Origin: a virus
Direction: 5' to 3' (one strand)
Virus record (IMG/VR): IMGVR_UViG_3300002835_010534
Location: 1-23,311 of that record
DNA: 23,311 nt
Position 1 is the stretch's first letter, and each line of letters opens with the position of its first letter. A program made the position numbers and the translations under genes. Shown one piece after another: positions 6,029 through 14,476 of the stretch. Under the pieces are notes generated by a model. The model made no database searches and was not told the DNA's origin. It saw nothing but the letters and a program-made list of their open reading frames with translations.

Positions 6029-7008
6029 CCAATAATTTTACTACTGAATCAATAATATCTTCATGTCTTAATGAAGAATTTAAAAATAATAATATCAAAT
6101 ATTTAAAATATTTTAAAGACAAACTGCAAATTCATGATGGTGAAATATTATTAAAATTTCATGATCATTCTATTGAAATAATTAAACATAAAATTTCTAA
6201 TGATAATGAATGGAGATTGCACTCAACATTAGATTTAATCTTAAATACAATTAAAGAATATAACCTACAATTAAATTGTTATGTTATAATAAATATTAAT
6301 GATGGAGTTATATGTGGTGAAAAATTTACAAGATTGTCAACTGTTGGTAGACACAAAGATAGCACTCATGTAGGTATACCTGACTCTTTATCTTGGAGTT
6401 ATATTAATAATGGAACTTTCAAGAAAATACTTAGTGAAGATATCAATTTTTCTGATAAAAAGGATATAATAGTATTTAGGGGTGCTGATACCGGTAAAGT
6501 AAGAGATAATTTATTAAATCAAAGAGTTTATTTTTGTAATAAGTATCATGATTATGATAAATTAGATGCTAAGATTACTAAACTTATAGGCTATAATAAA
6601 GACTTTTTGCAATCACATAATATACAAAGTATAAATATTATTAGTGATCCATTATCTACACAAGATCAACTTAAATATAAATATATCTTATATATATATG
6701 GAAATTCTGTTTCCACCGATAGACTGTTATGGAATTTAGCCTCAAATTCTATTACGATACAAGTTGAACCATTACCTTGCGAATATGATTATATTTGGTA
6801 TCATCATTTTCTATTACAACAAAATTTAATACCTTCATTATCAGAAAATAACTTTATAGAAGATTTTAATAATTTATTAACAAATACAAATCTATCTGAA
6901 CTAAAAATTAAACAACAAAACTTCGCAAATATACTAATAGATAAAAAAATAAATATACAATATACTAAAGAAGTTTTAGTAAAATATAATACTATATATA
7001 ATAGTTAA
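6025..7008 (+). CDS. GT90-family (CAP10/LpsA-like) glycosyltransferase
   Basis: 327 residues. The C-terminal two thirds carry the CAP10-family layout: IVFRGADTGKVRDN (149-162), then KYKYILYIYGNSVSTDRLLWNLAS (217-240), the nucleotide-sugar site, then VEPLPCEYDYIWYHHF (247-262). The N-terminal part (1-140) is less conserved and likely supplies acceptor contacts. The family transfers xylose, glucose or similar sugars in fungal capsule, animal O-glucosylation and bacterial LPS core. There is no signal peptide or membrane segment, so it acts in the cytoplasm. It opens the glycan island, overlaps the macro-domain gene by 4 bases and ends 4 bases before glf. Donor and acceptor are unknown. Confidence 0.78.
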   Translation: MTNNFTTESIISSCLNEEFKNNNIKYLKYFKDKLQIHDGEILLKFHDHSIEIIKHKISNDNEWRLHSTLDLILNTIKEYNLQLNCYVIININDGVICGEKFTRLSTVGRHKDSTHVGIPDSLSWSYINNGTFKKILSEDINFSDKKDIIVFRGADTGKVRDNLLNQRVYFCNKYHDYDKLDAKITKLIGYNKDFLQSHNIQSINIISDPLSTQDQLKYKYILYIYGNSVSTDRLLWNLASNSITIQVEPLPCEYDYIWYHHFLLQQNLIPSLSENNFIEDFNNLLTNTNLSELKIKQQNFANILIDKKINIQYTKEVLVKYNTIYNS

Positions 7009-7012
7009 TGCA

Positions 7013-8101
7013 ATGAAGTATGATTTTCTCATTATTGGTGCGGGGATATTTGGTTCTGTGTGTGCAAGAGAACTTACAGACAAAGGTTTTTCCTGTTTAG
7101 TCTTAGAAAAAAGAGATCATATAGGAGGAAACTGCTATACATATAAAGAATCAAAGATAGATATTCATAAATATGGTGCTCATATATTTCATACATCTAG
7201 TGAAAAAATATGGAACTATATCAACAAATTTAGCAAATTTAACAACTATAGACACAGTGTTGTTGCTAATTATCAAAACAAAATAATTCCTCTCCCATTT
7301 AACATGTGGACTTTTAATAGTATCTGGGGAGCTATTACCCCAACAGAAGCAATTGGTATTATCAATAGTCAGAAATTTCATGGGACCCCTTCAAATTTAG
7401 AAGAACAAGCAATTTCAATGGTTGGTAAAGATATATATGAAATACTCATTAAAGGCTATACAAAAAAACAGTGGATGAAAGATCCAAAATTTTTGCCAAA
7501 AGAAATTATAAAACGTATTCCTATTAAGTTTATTTATAATAATGATTATTTTGATGACCAATTTCAAGGTATTCCTACAGATGGATATACAAAAATATTT
7601 GAAAATATGTTAGATGGTATAGATGTTCAACTAGATAGTGACTATTTTGAAAATAGAAATTTTTATGATCAACTAGCCAGATATAAAATCTATTCTGGCC
7701 CAATAGACAGATACTATGATTATACTTATGGTAAATTAGAATATAGATCATTAAATTTTCAACATGAGACACTATCAATTGAAAACTATCAAGGGTCTAG
7801 TGTTGTTAATTACACAGATGAATCGATCCCATTTACTAGAATTTTAGAGCATAAACACTTTAATCCAAACAACAAATCCGATAAGACCATTATCACCAAA
7901 GAATTTTCTATATCTTGGACTGGTGCTGAAGACCCAATTTATCCAATTAATGATACGACAAATAATGATATATATAAAAAATACAAAGACATTCCTAATT
8001 CCAAAACTATTTTTGGTGGAAGATTAGCAGAATATAGATATTATGATATGCATCAGGTCATAGGATCTGCATTATCAACAGTTTCACAAATTATAAAATA
8101 A
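7013..8101 (+). CDS. glf: UDP-galactopyranose mutase
   Basis: 362 residues, the normal length for bacterial Glf. Features in order: FAD dinucleotide motif GAGIFG (9-14), LEKRDHIGGN (31-40), the substrate-side YGAHIFHT (54-61), YTKKQW in the middle, and the C-terminal FGGRLAEYRYYDMHQVIG that closes the flavin site and carries conserved arginines. The flavoenzyme interconverts UDP-galactopyranose and UDP-galactofuranose in the cytoplasm, the only known source of galactofuranose for LPS, capsule or other glycans. Its place beside GT90 and GT4 genes suggests that one of them uses UDP-Galf. No key motif seems to be missing, so it is probably active. Confidence 0.95.
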   Translation: MKYDFLIIGAGIFGSVCARELTDKGFSCLVLEKRDHIGGNCYTYKESKIDIHKYGAHIFHTSSEKIWNYINKFSKFNNYRHSVVANYQNKIIPLPFNMWTFNSIWGAITPTEAIGIINSQKFHGTPSNLEEQAISMVGKDIYEILIKGYTKKQWMKDPKFLPKEIIKRIPIKFIYNNDYFDDQFQGIPTDGYTKIFENMLDGIDVQLDSDYFENRNFYDQLARYKIYSGPIDRYYDYTYGKLEYRSLNFQHETLSIENYQGSSVVNYTDESIPFTRILEHKHFNPNNKSDKTIITKEFSISWTGAEDPIYPINDTTNNDIYKKYKDIPNSKTIFGGRLAEYRYYDMHQVIGSALSTVSQIIK

Positions 8102-8109
8102 TCATAATC

Positions 8110-8643
8110 ATGATGAATAGACTAAATAATCAAAGAGTATATCTTGCTGGTGCTATGGATAGAGTAGCAGATAGAGGTATTGGATGGAGAGATGATATCA
8201 CGCCATTTCTTCAAGATTTAGGCGTGGTAGTCTTTAATCCAATTAAAAAACCTTCTGCTATAGGTATGGAAGATTTTACTACTCATCAAATAAAACAAAA
8301 ATTGAAAAATGAGTGTAATTATGATGAACTATCTAAACTTATGAAAGTTATACGATCAGTAGATTTACGATTAGTAGATATTAGTGATTTTCTGGTTGTT
8401 AATCTTGATTTAGATACGCATCCTTGTGGTACACTAGAAGAAATTTTTCTTGCTAATAGAGAGAAAAAACCTATCATAATTCATATGGTTCAAGGAAAAC
8501 AAAATGCTCCAGACTGGTTATTTGGAACAATTCCTCATGAAATGATTTTTTCATCATGGAATGAGATCAAAAATTATTTGAGTCATATTAATTGTTCAGA
8601 AATTATAAACGATCATAAAAGATGGTACTTTTTTAATGTCTAA
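8110..8643 (+). CDS. Nucleoside 2-deoxyribosyltransferase-like protein
   Basis: 177 residues. The N-terminus RVYLAGAMD (9-17) followed by GWRDDITPFL (25-34) and VVFNP (40-44) is the usual start of this Rossmann-like family. VDISDFLVVNLD (89-100) and CGTLEEIFLANREKKPIII (106-124) supply the acidic residues and the Glu (110/111 region) expected to act as nucleophile. The family cleaves or exchanges the N-glycosidic bond of deoxynucleosides or deoxynucleotides; related phage proteins act in salvage or base modification. Two ATG codons start the protein (8110 and 8113). Its location between glf and glycosyltransferase genes raises the chance of a sugar-nucleotide substrate, but that is inference. 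Confidence 0.72.
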   Translation: MMNRLNNQRVYLAGAMDRVADRGIGWRDDITPFLQDLGVVVFNPIKKPSAIGMEDFTTHQIKQKLKNECNYDELSKLMKVIRSVDLRLVDISDFLVVNLDLDTHPCGTLEEIFLANREKKPIIIHMVQGKQNAPDWLFGTIPHEMIFSSWNEIKNYLSHINCSEIINDHKRWYFFNV

Positions 8644-9394
8644 TACAGTTATTTTAACATCATATTTTTCTCAAAAAACCCATCCTAATGATCCAAATGA
8701 TAAGGGTGTAGTTGGTAGAGGTAGCGATGGAAGAGTTTGGCAAAATAGTTTTGAATATATTAAAACATGGTATGATTCTATCCAAAGCCTAGGCTTAGAT
8801 GCTAGAATTTTCCATGATGATCTTTCTGATGATTTTGTAAAACAATATTCTACTGATAAAATACAATTTATAAAAATACAAATGTCTGTATTTTCTAATT
8901 TAGATTGGAGATTTTTTTGTTATAGAAATTATTTAAATAATAATTATCATGAGAGTGTGTTTTTAACAGATTGTTCTGATGTTAAAATAGTAAAAAATCC
9001 AGGTAATATTATTAAAGAATATTCAGATACAAATTATTTCATTTGTAAAGATAATATTACAACCAGAGATTTCAATTATATCAAAGTTCATTCCCATTTT
9101 AAATGGGATAATTTAGAATGGTTTATCAATCATCACAATAACAATAGTTTAGATCTATTAAATATGGGTGTGATAGGCGCTAAATATGAAGATATGCTCG
9201 ATTTTTTAGATAAATTTTGCGTAGTCAGATTAAAAATGAATAATCCTGAATTTGCACAAGCAGATATGTGGGTTGGTCAATATATCTTCAGACATTTATT
9301 GTCTTCAAAAAAGAAACTTATAGGATATCCATTTACTAGTGATTTTAAACAATATCAAAATGATAGAGAGGATGTATATTTTATACACAAATGA
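8636..9394 (+). CDS. Putative GT-A glycosyltransferase
   Basis: 252 residues. The order VILTSYF, alternating strands, then SVFLTDCSDVKIV (107-119) looks like a GT-A Rossmann half with an acidic metal-site motif (TDCSDV, 111-116). LLNMGVIGAKYEDMLDFLDKF in the C-terminal half resembles the acceptor/donor loop of several such enzymes. WRFFCYRNYL (91-100) lies just before. No signal peptide is present. It overlaps the previous gene by 8 bases and the next by 4. Specific family, donor and acceptor cannot be assigned; the fold call rests on motif order only. Confidence 0.6.
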   Translation: MSNTVILTSYFSQKTHPNDPNDKGVVGRGSDGRVWQNSFEYIKTWYDSIQSLGLDARIFHDDLSDDFVKQYSTDKIQFIKIQMSVFSNLDWRFFCYRNYLNNNYHESVFLTDCSDVKIVKNPGNIIKEYSDTNYFICKDNITTRDFNYIKVHSHFKWDNLEWFINHHNNNSLDLLNMGVIGAKYEDMLDFLDKFCVVRLKMNNPEFAQADMWVGQYIFRHLLSSKKKLIGYPFTSDFKQYQNDREDVYFIHK

Positions 9395-10314
9395 GTATTC
9401 AAAAAATAATGCTTATAAGCGATGGAGATATTCCTGTTCCTCCAAACGGATGGGGTGCATTAGAAAGAGTAGTCTGGAATTATAGCCAGCACTTGATTAA
9501 ATTAGGATATGATGTGCTAATATCAAACCATCAAGACTCTTCAAAGGTATTAGAAGACTGGAGAAGATTCAAGCCAGATTTAGTACATAATCATATAGGA
9601 AAACACTGGGAAGCAATGTCTCTCATAAATGGGTGTAAAAAAATAGTTACAAATCATGGTGGCGCTTTTATCTTTCATAAACCATTTTATGATCATATAT
9701 TCACAACTTATTTCAGAGATTGTGACTTATATTTATTAACAGATGAGGAAAAAATTTTTTATGACTCATATAATATTTGGAATACAAATATAATTGTTCC
9801 TAATGGTGTTAATTCAGAAATCTTTAAACATTCTGTAATAAGAGATGGAGCTATTTATTTAGGTAAAATAAGTATAAGAAAAAAACAATCATACTATCAA
9901 AAACTAGGTATAAATTGTTATTTTGCTGGTAATACCGAAGATAATACATTTAATTATTCTCATCCAAAATATTTGGGAGAATGGACCCATGAAGAAGTTG
10001 CGGATAAATTATGTAAATTTAATACATTAGTATTATTAAGTAGTTCAGAATTACAGCCATTAGTATGTCTAGAAGCATTATGTAGTGGCCTTGGATTAGT
10101 TCTATCAAAACCATGTGCTCAATCATTAGATACATCTAAACCATGGATTAGTGTGATTCCAGATGATAAATTAGATGATATAAATTTTATTAATAATGAA
10201 ATTGCCAGAATTTCTAATTTAGCAGAGATTCATAGAGAAGATGTAATAAAGTATGGTCAATCTTTTGATTGGACTAATATTGTTAATAAATATGTGGAAC
10301 TAATCAATGCCTAA
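9391..10314 (+). CDS. GT4-type glycosyltransferase (GT-B fold)
   Basis: 307 residues. The N-terminal domain begins MLISDGDIPVPPNGWGALERV (7-27), matching the glycine-rich acceptor loop of GT4 enzymes. VPNGVNSEIF (136-145) marks the interdomain region and AIYLGKISIRKKQ (154-166) starts the C-terminal domain. The GT4 EX7E signature is E220-x7-E228 in SSSELQPLVCLEAL, which binds the sugar nucleotide. It is shorter than most GT4 enzymes (350-400), with the missing length in the N-terminal domain. It probably transfers a sugar from a UDP- or GDP-donor in the cytoplasm. ATGA overlap upstream and 8-base overlap downstream indicate tight coupling. Confidence 0.8.
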   Translation: MSIQKIMLISDGDIPVPPNGWGALERVVWNYSQHLIKLGYDVLISNHQDSSKVLEDWRRFKPDLVHNHIGKHWEAMSLINGCKKIVTNHGGAFIFHKPFYDHIFTTYFRDCDLYLLTDEEKIFYDSYNIWNTNIIVPNGVNSEIFKHSVIRDGAIYLGKISIRKKQSYYQKLGINCYFAGNTEDNTFNYSHPKYLGEWTHEEVADKLCKFNTLVLLSSSELQPLVCLEALCSGLGLVLSKPCAQSLDTSKPWISVIPDDKLDDINFINNEIARISNLAEIHREDVIKYGQSFDWTNIVNKYVELINA

Positions 10315-10999
10315 ATTGTCAGCTTACTATGCTTGCTATAAAAATAGGAAAGCCATAGAGTTTGTATTGTCTAATTTTAGAAAATTTTTTCCAGATGTTT
10401 TTATCTGTTTAATTTCTGATGGTGGAGATGATTTTAGCGATTTAGCTAAAAAATATAATACTGAATACTATTATATGAATAATTTATTTCAGTCTGGACC
10501 CATAAATGTATATTCGTCAGAAAGAATGATAGAGTGGTGGGATAGGCAAAAAATGGTTTGTGATATTTCTAAATCGGACTATACAATTATTCTTGAGGAC
10601 GATGTGTACACTATTAATTCTTTTGAAATTAATGAAGATTTTTCACTAAAGGGCGTATCAAGACATCAAACAAATTTATTTACAAAACAAATGTCAAAAG
10701 ATATATTTGATTATGGACAAATAGATAATGATTATTATGGCATGTGTGGTGGAAGCGTATATAATAGTCAAATATTTAAAGATATCTATAATGATGTTAT
10801 TGTAGATATAAAAAATAATCATGATTATCTAATTAATAATAGTTTTGATAGTTATTATAAACTTGGTGCTGTTGATGCTAACATAACTTATCATTTTAAT
10901 AAAAGAAGTTATAAATATCTAGATGCTGAGTGGTTAACTGAAGATAAAAACAATACTAATAAGCCAATGATTCATGGCTGGAAAGAACACTATGTCTGA
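10307..10999 (+). CDS. Putative GT-A-like glycosyltransferase, paralogue of 12654-13337
   Basis: 230 residues. SAYYACYKNRKAIEFVLSNF opens the protein, ICLISDGGDD (33-42) follows, and the likely metal site is TIILEDDVYT (93-102, EDDV at 97-100). YYGMCGGSVYNSQIF (143-157) lies where the other island member at 12654-13337 has a matching CGG stretch, and the acidic motif sits at the same residue number in both, so they are probably old duplicates. This suggests a GT2/GT-A type enzyme with Asp-rich metal binding. There is no membrane segment, and donor and acceptor are unknown. Confidence 0.62.
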   Translation: MPKLSAYYACYKNRKAIEFVLSNFRKFFPDVFICLISDGGDDFSDLAKKYNTEYYYMNNLFQSGPINVYSSERMIEWWDRQKMVCDISKSDYTIILEDDVYTINSFEINEDFSLKGVSRHQTNLFTKQMSKDIFDYGQIDNDYYGMCGGSVYNSQIFKDIYNDVIVDIKNNHDYLINNSFDSYYKLGAVDANITYHFNKRSYKYLDAEWLTEDKNNTNKPMIHGWKEHYV

Positions 11000-12062
11000 A
11001 AAAATTGAAGGAAAAAGCTTTACAAGCAATACTACCAAATTACTTAAACATCTGGATAAACTTCAAGTCTTGCAAGATGGAGGCAAGCCATCGCCTGTGA
11101 TGGCTCATATCTCTATTATTAATGCCTGCAATTTGACTTGTAGTTTTTGTTGTTTTGCAAATAGAGACATGAAAGACAGACTTCCTCTAGACAGAATAAA
11201 AAAAGCACTTGATGCTTTTAAAAAAATAGGAGTTACTGGAATAGAATACACTGGTGGGGGTGAGCCAACTATACATCCTGATTTTGAAGAAATAATAAGA
11301 TACACTCATAGTCTCGGATTTAAGATAGGACTTTGTACCAATGGAGCAAGGATTGGTAAAGACAGACCCATCAAACAAGATCTTGTTAAATTATTTTCTT
11401 GGATTAGACTTGGTATGTATGGGTTTTATGAAGGATATGAATATGATCTGAGCGTTTTTGATGGGATAGAAACAAAACCTTCAGCAGCATATGTTTGGGA
11501 TGAAAACCTTGCCACTTCAGACAATCCAAATATAACAGGATTGTGGACTGATCTTAGTAAGAAAAAACTAGCAACCAATTTTCAAACACCCGATAAATTC
11601 TATAAAATGCTTGACTGGGTAGAAAATAATAAAATACCTTGTAGAATAGCATTTAATGCTATTAAAAATGTTGAAGAAACCAAGAAAGATATTGTCTCTA
11701 TTAGAAAAGCTATCAATGATTATGAGTCAACAAATAATATACAACTCAAGTATGCTTTTTTATCTGACTTTAATTTTAAGGGCGAAAGAAGAAATGATCA
11801 TTGCTATATGCATTTAGTAAAACCATTCTTGTTTACTGACGGATATATCTATGCCTGTCCATCTGCGGAACTTTCTTTAGAAAATAATTACAACTATGTT
11901 CCCGAATCACAGTTTATGGTTTGCGATATTGATCATATAGAGGAATTTTATAGTAAACCAGGACAAGTAAGGCATCACGCTTGCCATTATTGTAAGTACG
12001 CTATGCAAAACGAATTAATAGACGATATATTAACGGAGACAGCACATAATGAATTCGCATAA
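10992..12062 (+). CDS. Radical SAM enzyme with SPASM-like C-terminal cysteines
   Basis: I use the ATG at 10992, preceded by GGAAAG at a good distance; an in-frame ATG at 10974 would add six residues. The 356-residue protein has the radical SAM cluster motif CNLTCSFC (C46, C50, C53 in this numbering, a CX3CX2C pattern) and the SAM-binding TGGGEPTIHP. After the barrel, cysteines in YACPSAEL, FMVCDI and RHHACHYCK (all in the last 75 residues) could hold an auxiliary iron-sulfur cluster. Radical SAM enzymes of this layout modify peptides, sugars or lipids. Its place between glycosyltransferases and a methyltransferase gene fits sugar or glycan modification, but the substrate is unknown. It overlaps both neighbours by 8 and 14 bases. 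Confidence 0.85.
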   Translation: MSEKIEGKSFTSNTTKLLKHLDKLQVLQDGGKPSPVMAHISIINACNLTCSFCCFANRDMKDRLPLDRIKKALDAFKKIGVTGIEYTGGGEPTIHPDFEEIIRYTHSLGFKIGLCTNGARIGKDRPIKQDLVKLFSWIRLGMYGFYEGYEYDLSVFDGIETKPSAAYVWDENLATSDNPNITGLWTDLSKKKLATNFQTPDKFYKMLDWVENNKIPCRIAFNAIKNVEETKKDIVSIRKAINDYESTNNIQLKYAFLSDFNFKGERRNDHCYMHLVKPFLFTDGYIYACPSAELSLENNYNYVPESQFMVCDIDHIEEFYSKPGQVRHHACHYCKYAMQNELIDDILTETAHNEFA

Positions 12063-12657
12063 ATTTAATAAAGATTACTATGAAGATGGTGTTAGACAAC
12101 ATTTATCTGGATATCAAGAATATAAATGGATGCCAACTAGATCAATCCCAGAAGCTATAGATATTAAAAATAATTTCACATTCAAGACATGCGTTGATTA
12201 TGGGTGTGCAAAAGGATTTTTAGTACATGCTCTTAGAATACTTGGGGCTGATGCTTATGGGGAAGACATTAGTGAATACGCTATAAATAATTGTCATCCA
12301 TCAGTTAAGCCATATATCTCATTACCTAACGATAAAAATTATGATCTATTAATAGCAAAAGATATATTAGAACATGTATCAGAAGAAAATCTACCAGATT
12401 TATTAAGGACTTTTACTAGTAAAGCTAAGGATTTCTTTTTTGTAATACCTCTTGGCGACAATAATATGTTTAGGATAAGAGAATACGAAGTAGATATCAC
12501 CCACGTAACAAAGAAAGACGAAGAATGGTGGATTAATTTATTTAATCAAAACGGTATAAGTATAAGTAACTTTTCATATAGTCTTGGATCAGTTAAAGAC
12601 AAATGGACATCAACATATCCTTACGGTAATGGATTTTTTATTGGCAAAAAAAAATGA
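12049..12657 (+). CDS. SAM-dependent methyltransferase (class I)
   Basis: 202 residues. Motif I is CVDYGCAKGFLVHAL (48-62) with the SAM-binding DYGCAKG, then YGEDISEYAI (70-79) supplies the acidic residue that binds the ribose. DLLIAKDILEHV (99-110) is the typical motif IV/post-IV region of small-molecule methyltransferases. The N-terminal YYEDGVRQHLSGYQEYKW looks like the lid helix. It is not a DNA methyltransferase by motif (no DPPY or PC motif). It overlaps the radical SAM gene by 14 bases, which suggests that both act on the same product, perhaps O-methylating a sugar. GGAG at 12034-12037 is its likely ribosome-binding site. Confidence 0.82.
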   Translation: MNSHKFNKDYYEDGVRQHLSGYQEYKWMPTRSIPEAIDIKNNFTFKTCVDYGCAKGFLVHALRILGADAYGEDISEYAINNCHPSVKPYISLPNDKNYDLLIAKDILEHVSEENLPDLLRTFTSKAKDFFFVIPLGDNNMFRIREYEVDITHVTKKDEEWWINLFNQNGISISNFSYSLGSVKDKWTSTYPYGNGFFIGKKK

Positions 12658-13337
12658 AAATACAAGCATTGTTGTTCATGTGTAACGATTTCGATCGAGC
12701 TAAATTCACATTAGATAATTTTTCAAAACATAATCCAGATATACCAATATCTGTTATAAATTCTGGTGGAAAATCACCAAAAAAATTTTTAGATCATAAT
12801 AAAAATATCATAAAATTTATTGACGAAGAAGATCTATGGCATAGAAGAACTCATTGTGGCAGAGGTGGGTTTGGATTAAAATATATTGATGTATTATTTA
12901 GATATGGATTAAATTCTAATTTTACTCATACTTTATATTTAGAAACAGATGTCTTAACAAATAGAAAAATAACTATTGAGCCAAAATATGATTTGTCTGG
13001 AGTATTTATTGAATGTGGCCCAAAAGAACAAATACTTTGGGACTATTTTAATATCTCTGATTACAGATATCATACTGGATGTGGAGGAACAATATTTACA
13101 ACTAATTTTTTTAATACTATATCTAGTGATATAGATAAATTTAATATGTTTAAAAAATTGTATGATTTATTTCCAGAACACTATTATATGGATTTGATTC
13201 TTACGTTAGTAGCAAGATATAGCAATTTAACTTATGGTCACTGGGAAGAAATATCTGATGTCAGAGCACATATGGTAGGAAATAATTTTGTTGGTGGTAA
13301 CATATCAGCTACATTAGTACATGGATATAAAATTTAA
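12654..13337 (+). CDS. Putative GT-A-like glycosyltransferase, paralogue of 10307-10999
   Basis: 227 residues. It shares layout with the protein at 10307-10999: an N-terminal strand, FTLDNFSKHNPDIPISVINSGG (18-39, compare FVLSNFRKFFPDVFICLISDGG), the acidic motif LYLETDVLT (94-102, ETDV at 97-100) and TGCGGTIFTTNFF (141-153). The middle has LWHRRTHCGRGGFGLKYIDV (61-80), a possible acceptor loop absent from the paralogue. It overlaps the methyltransferase gene by 4 bases and is followed by guaC after 2 bases. The exact activity is unknown; the fold is inferred from motif order and from the paralogue. Confidence 0.62.
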   Translation: MKIQALLFMCNDFDRAKFTLDNFSKHNPDIPISVINSGGKSPKKFLDHNKNIIKFIDEEDLWHRRTHCGRGGFGLKYIDVLFRYGLNSNFTHTLYLETDVLTNRKITIEPKYDLSGVFIECGPKEQILWDYFNISDYRYHTGCGGTIFTTNFFNTISSDIDKFNMFKKLYDLFPEHYYMDLILTLVARYSNLTYGHWEEISDVRAHMVGNNFVGGNISATLVHGYKI

Positions 13338-13339
13338 AT

Positions 13340-14476
13340 ATGCAAAAAATAATTAATGAAATTAAACTAGATTTTGATAATGTTCTTATTCGCCCAAAAA
13401 GATCAACTCTTAATAGTAGGTCAGAAGTAAGTTTATCTAGAAACTTCCATTTTAAATATTCTCCCAGAGAATTACTTTGCACACCAATTATGGTTGCAAA
13501 TATGGATACTGTTGGAACCTTTAAAATGGCTAGATCATTAGGAGTTCAAGGAGCAATAACTTGTTTACATAAGCATTATAGTGTTAATGAATATGTTGCT
13601 TTCTACACAGATCCTAGTGTTGTAAATAAAAATCTCGCATTTTACTCAGTTGGAACAGGTGCAAAAGATATAGAGAAACTTGATATGGTTTTTAGCCAAA
13701 TTAAAAAGTTCAACTTTCCCCTGCCCAATATTTGTGTTGATGTGGCCAATGGATACTCTGAGAAATTTGTAAAAACAGTATCTAATATAAGAAAACTATG
13801 CGATGAAGTAGTTATAATGGCGGGCAATGTTGTTACTCCAGAAATGACTGAAGAATTAATAATTCATGGCAAAGTTGATATAGTCAAGGTTGGTATAGGA
13901 TCTGGTAGTGTATGTACCACTCGTTTAAAAACTGGCGTAGGATACCCTCAGTTGAGTGCCGTGATGGAATGTACGGACGCTGCTCATGGTCTTGGTGGAC
14001 ACGTTTGCTCAGATGGTGGTTGTAAAGTAGTGGGAGATGTTTGCAAAGCATTTGGTGCAAATAGTGACTTTGTTATGTTGGGAAGTATGTTCGCTGGAAC
14101 TGATGAGTGTGAAGGAGAATGGAAATATGAATATTTAGTTGAAGCAGGATCTTGCGCTCCTGGTTTTTGGCAACCTGTAGATCCAGAAAACGATAACATA
14201 AAAAGAAAAATTTCTTTAAAATATTATGGAATGAGTTCATTAGACGCCATGAATAAACATCATAATGGAGTAGCAAAATATAGAACAGCAGAAGGTAAAT
14301 CAGTTACCGTTGCATATAAAGGCCCAGCAGAATATATTATATCAGATATTTGTGGAGGACTTCGTAGTGCTTGCACATATATTGGGGCCGATAAAATTAA
14401 AGACTTCGGTAAAAAAACAACATTTATTTTAGTAAACGACACACACAATAGGATTTATGAAAATGCAAAAACTTAA
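13340..14476 (+). CDS. guaC: GMP reductase
   Basis: 378 residues, close to bacterial GuaC, with no CBS domains. The IMPDH/GMPR barrel is evident: KLDFDNVLIRPKRSTL (9-24), MVANMDTVGTF (51-61), the catalytic loop GIGSGSVCTTR with Cys192, then KTGVGYPQLSAV and GGHVCSDGGC. YGMSSLDAM and GGLRSACTYIGA near the end match E. coli GuaC much better than GuaB, so I call GMP reductase. The enzyme uses NADPH to convert GMP to IMP and ammonia in the cytoplasm, moving guanine nucleotides toward adenine. That could help an AT-rich genome replicate (inference). It sits inside the glycosyltransferase run and overlaps the next gene by 20 bases. Confidence 0.93.
   Translation: MQKIINEIKLDFDNVLIRPKRSTLNSRSEVSLSRNFHFKYSPRELLCTPIMVANMDTVGTFKMARSLGVQGAITCLHKHYSVNEYVAFYTDPSVVNKNLAFYSVGTGAKDIEKLDMVFSQIKKFNFPLPNICVDVANGYSEKFVKTVSNIRKLCDEVVIMAGNVVTPEMTEELIIHGKVDIVKVGIGSGSVCTTRLKTGVGYPQLSAVMECTDAAHGLGGHVCSDGGCKVVGDVCKAFGANSDFVMLGSMFAGTDECEGEWKYEYLVEAGSCAPGFWQPVDPENDNIKRKISLKYYGMSSLDAMNKHHNGVAKYRTAEGKSVTVAYKGPAEYIISDICGGLRSACTYIGADKIKDFGKKTTFILVNDTHNRIYENAKT

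Noticed and set aside
13984-14448. Several minus-strand open frames opposite guaC
   Set aside because: They overlap a gene with clear family motifs, lack ribosome-binding sites and have no recognisable domains; all minus-strand frames in the window look like such shadows.
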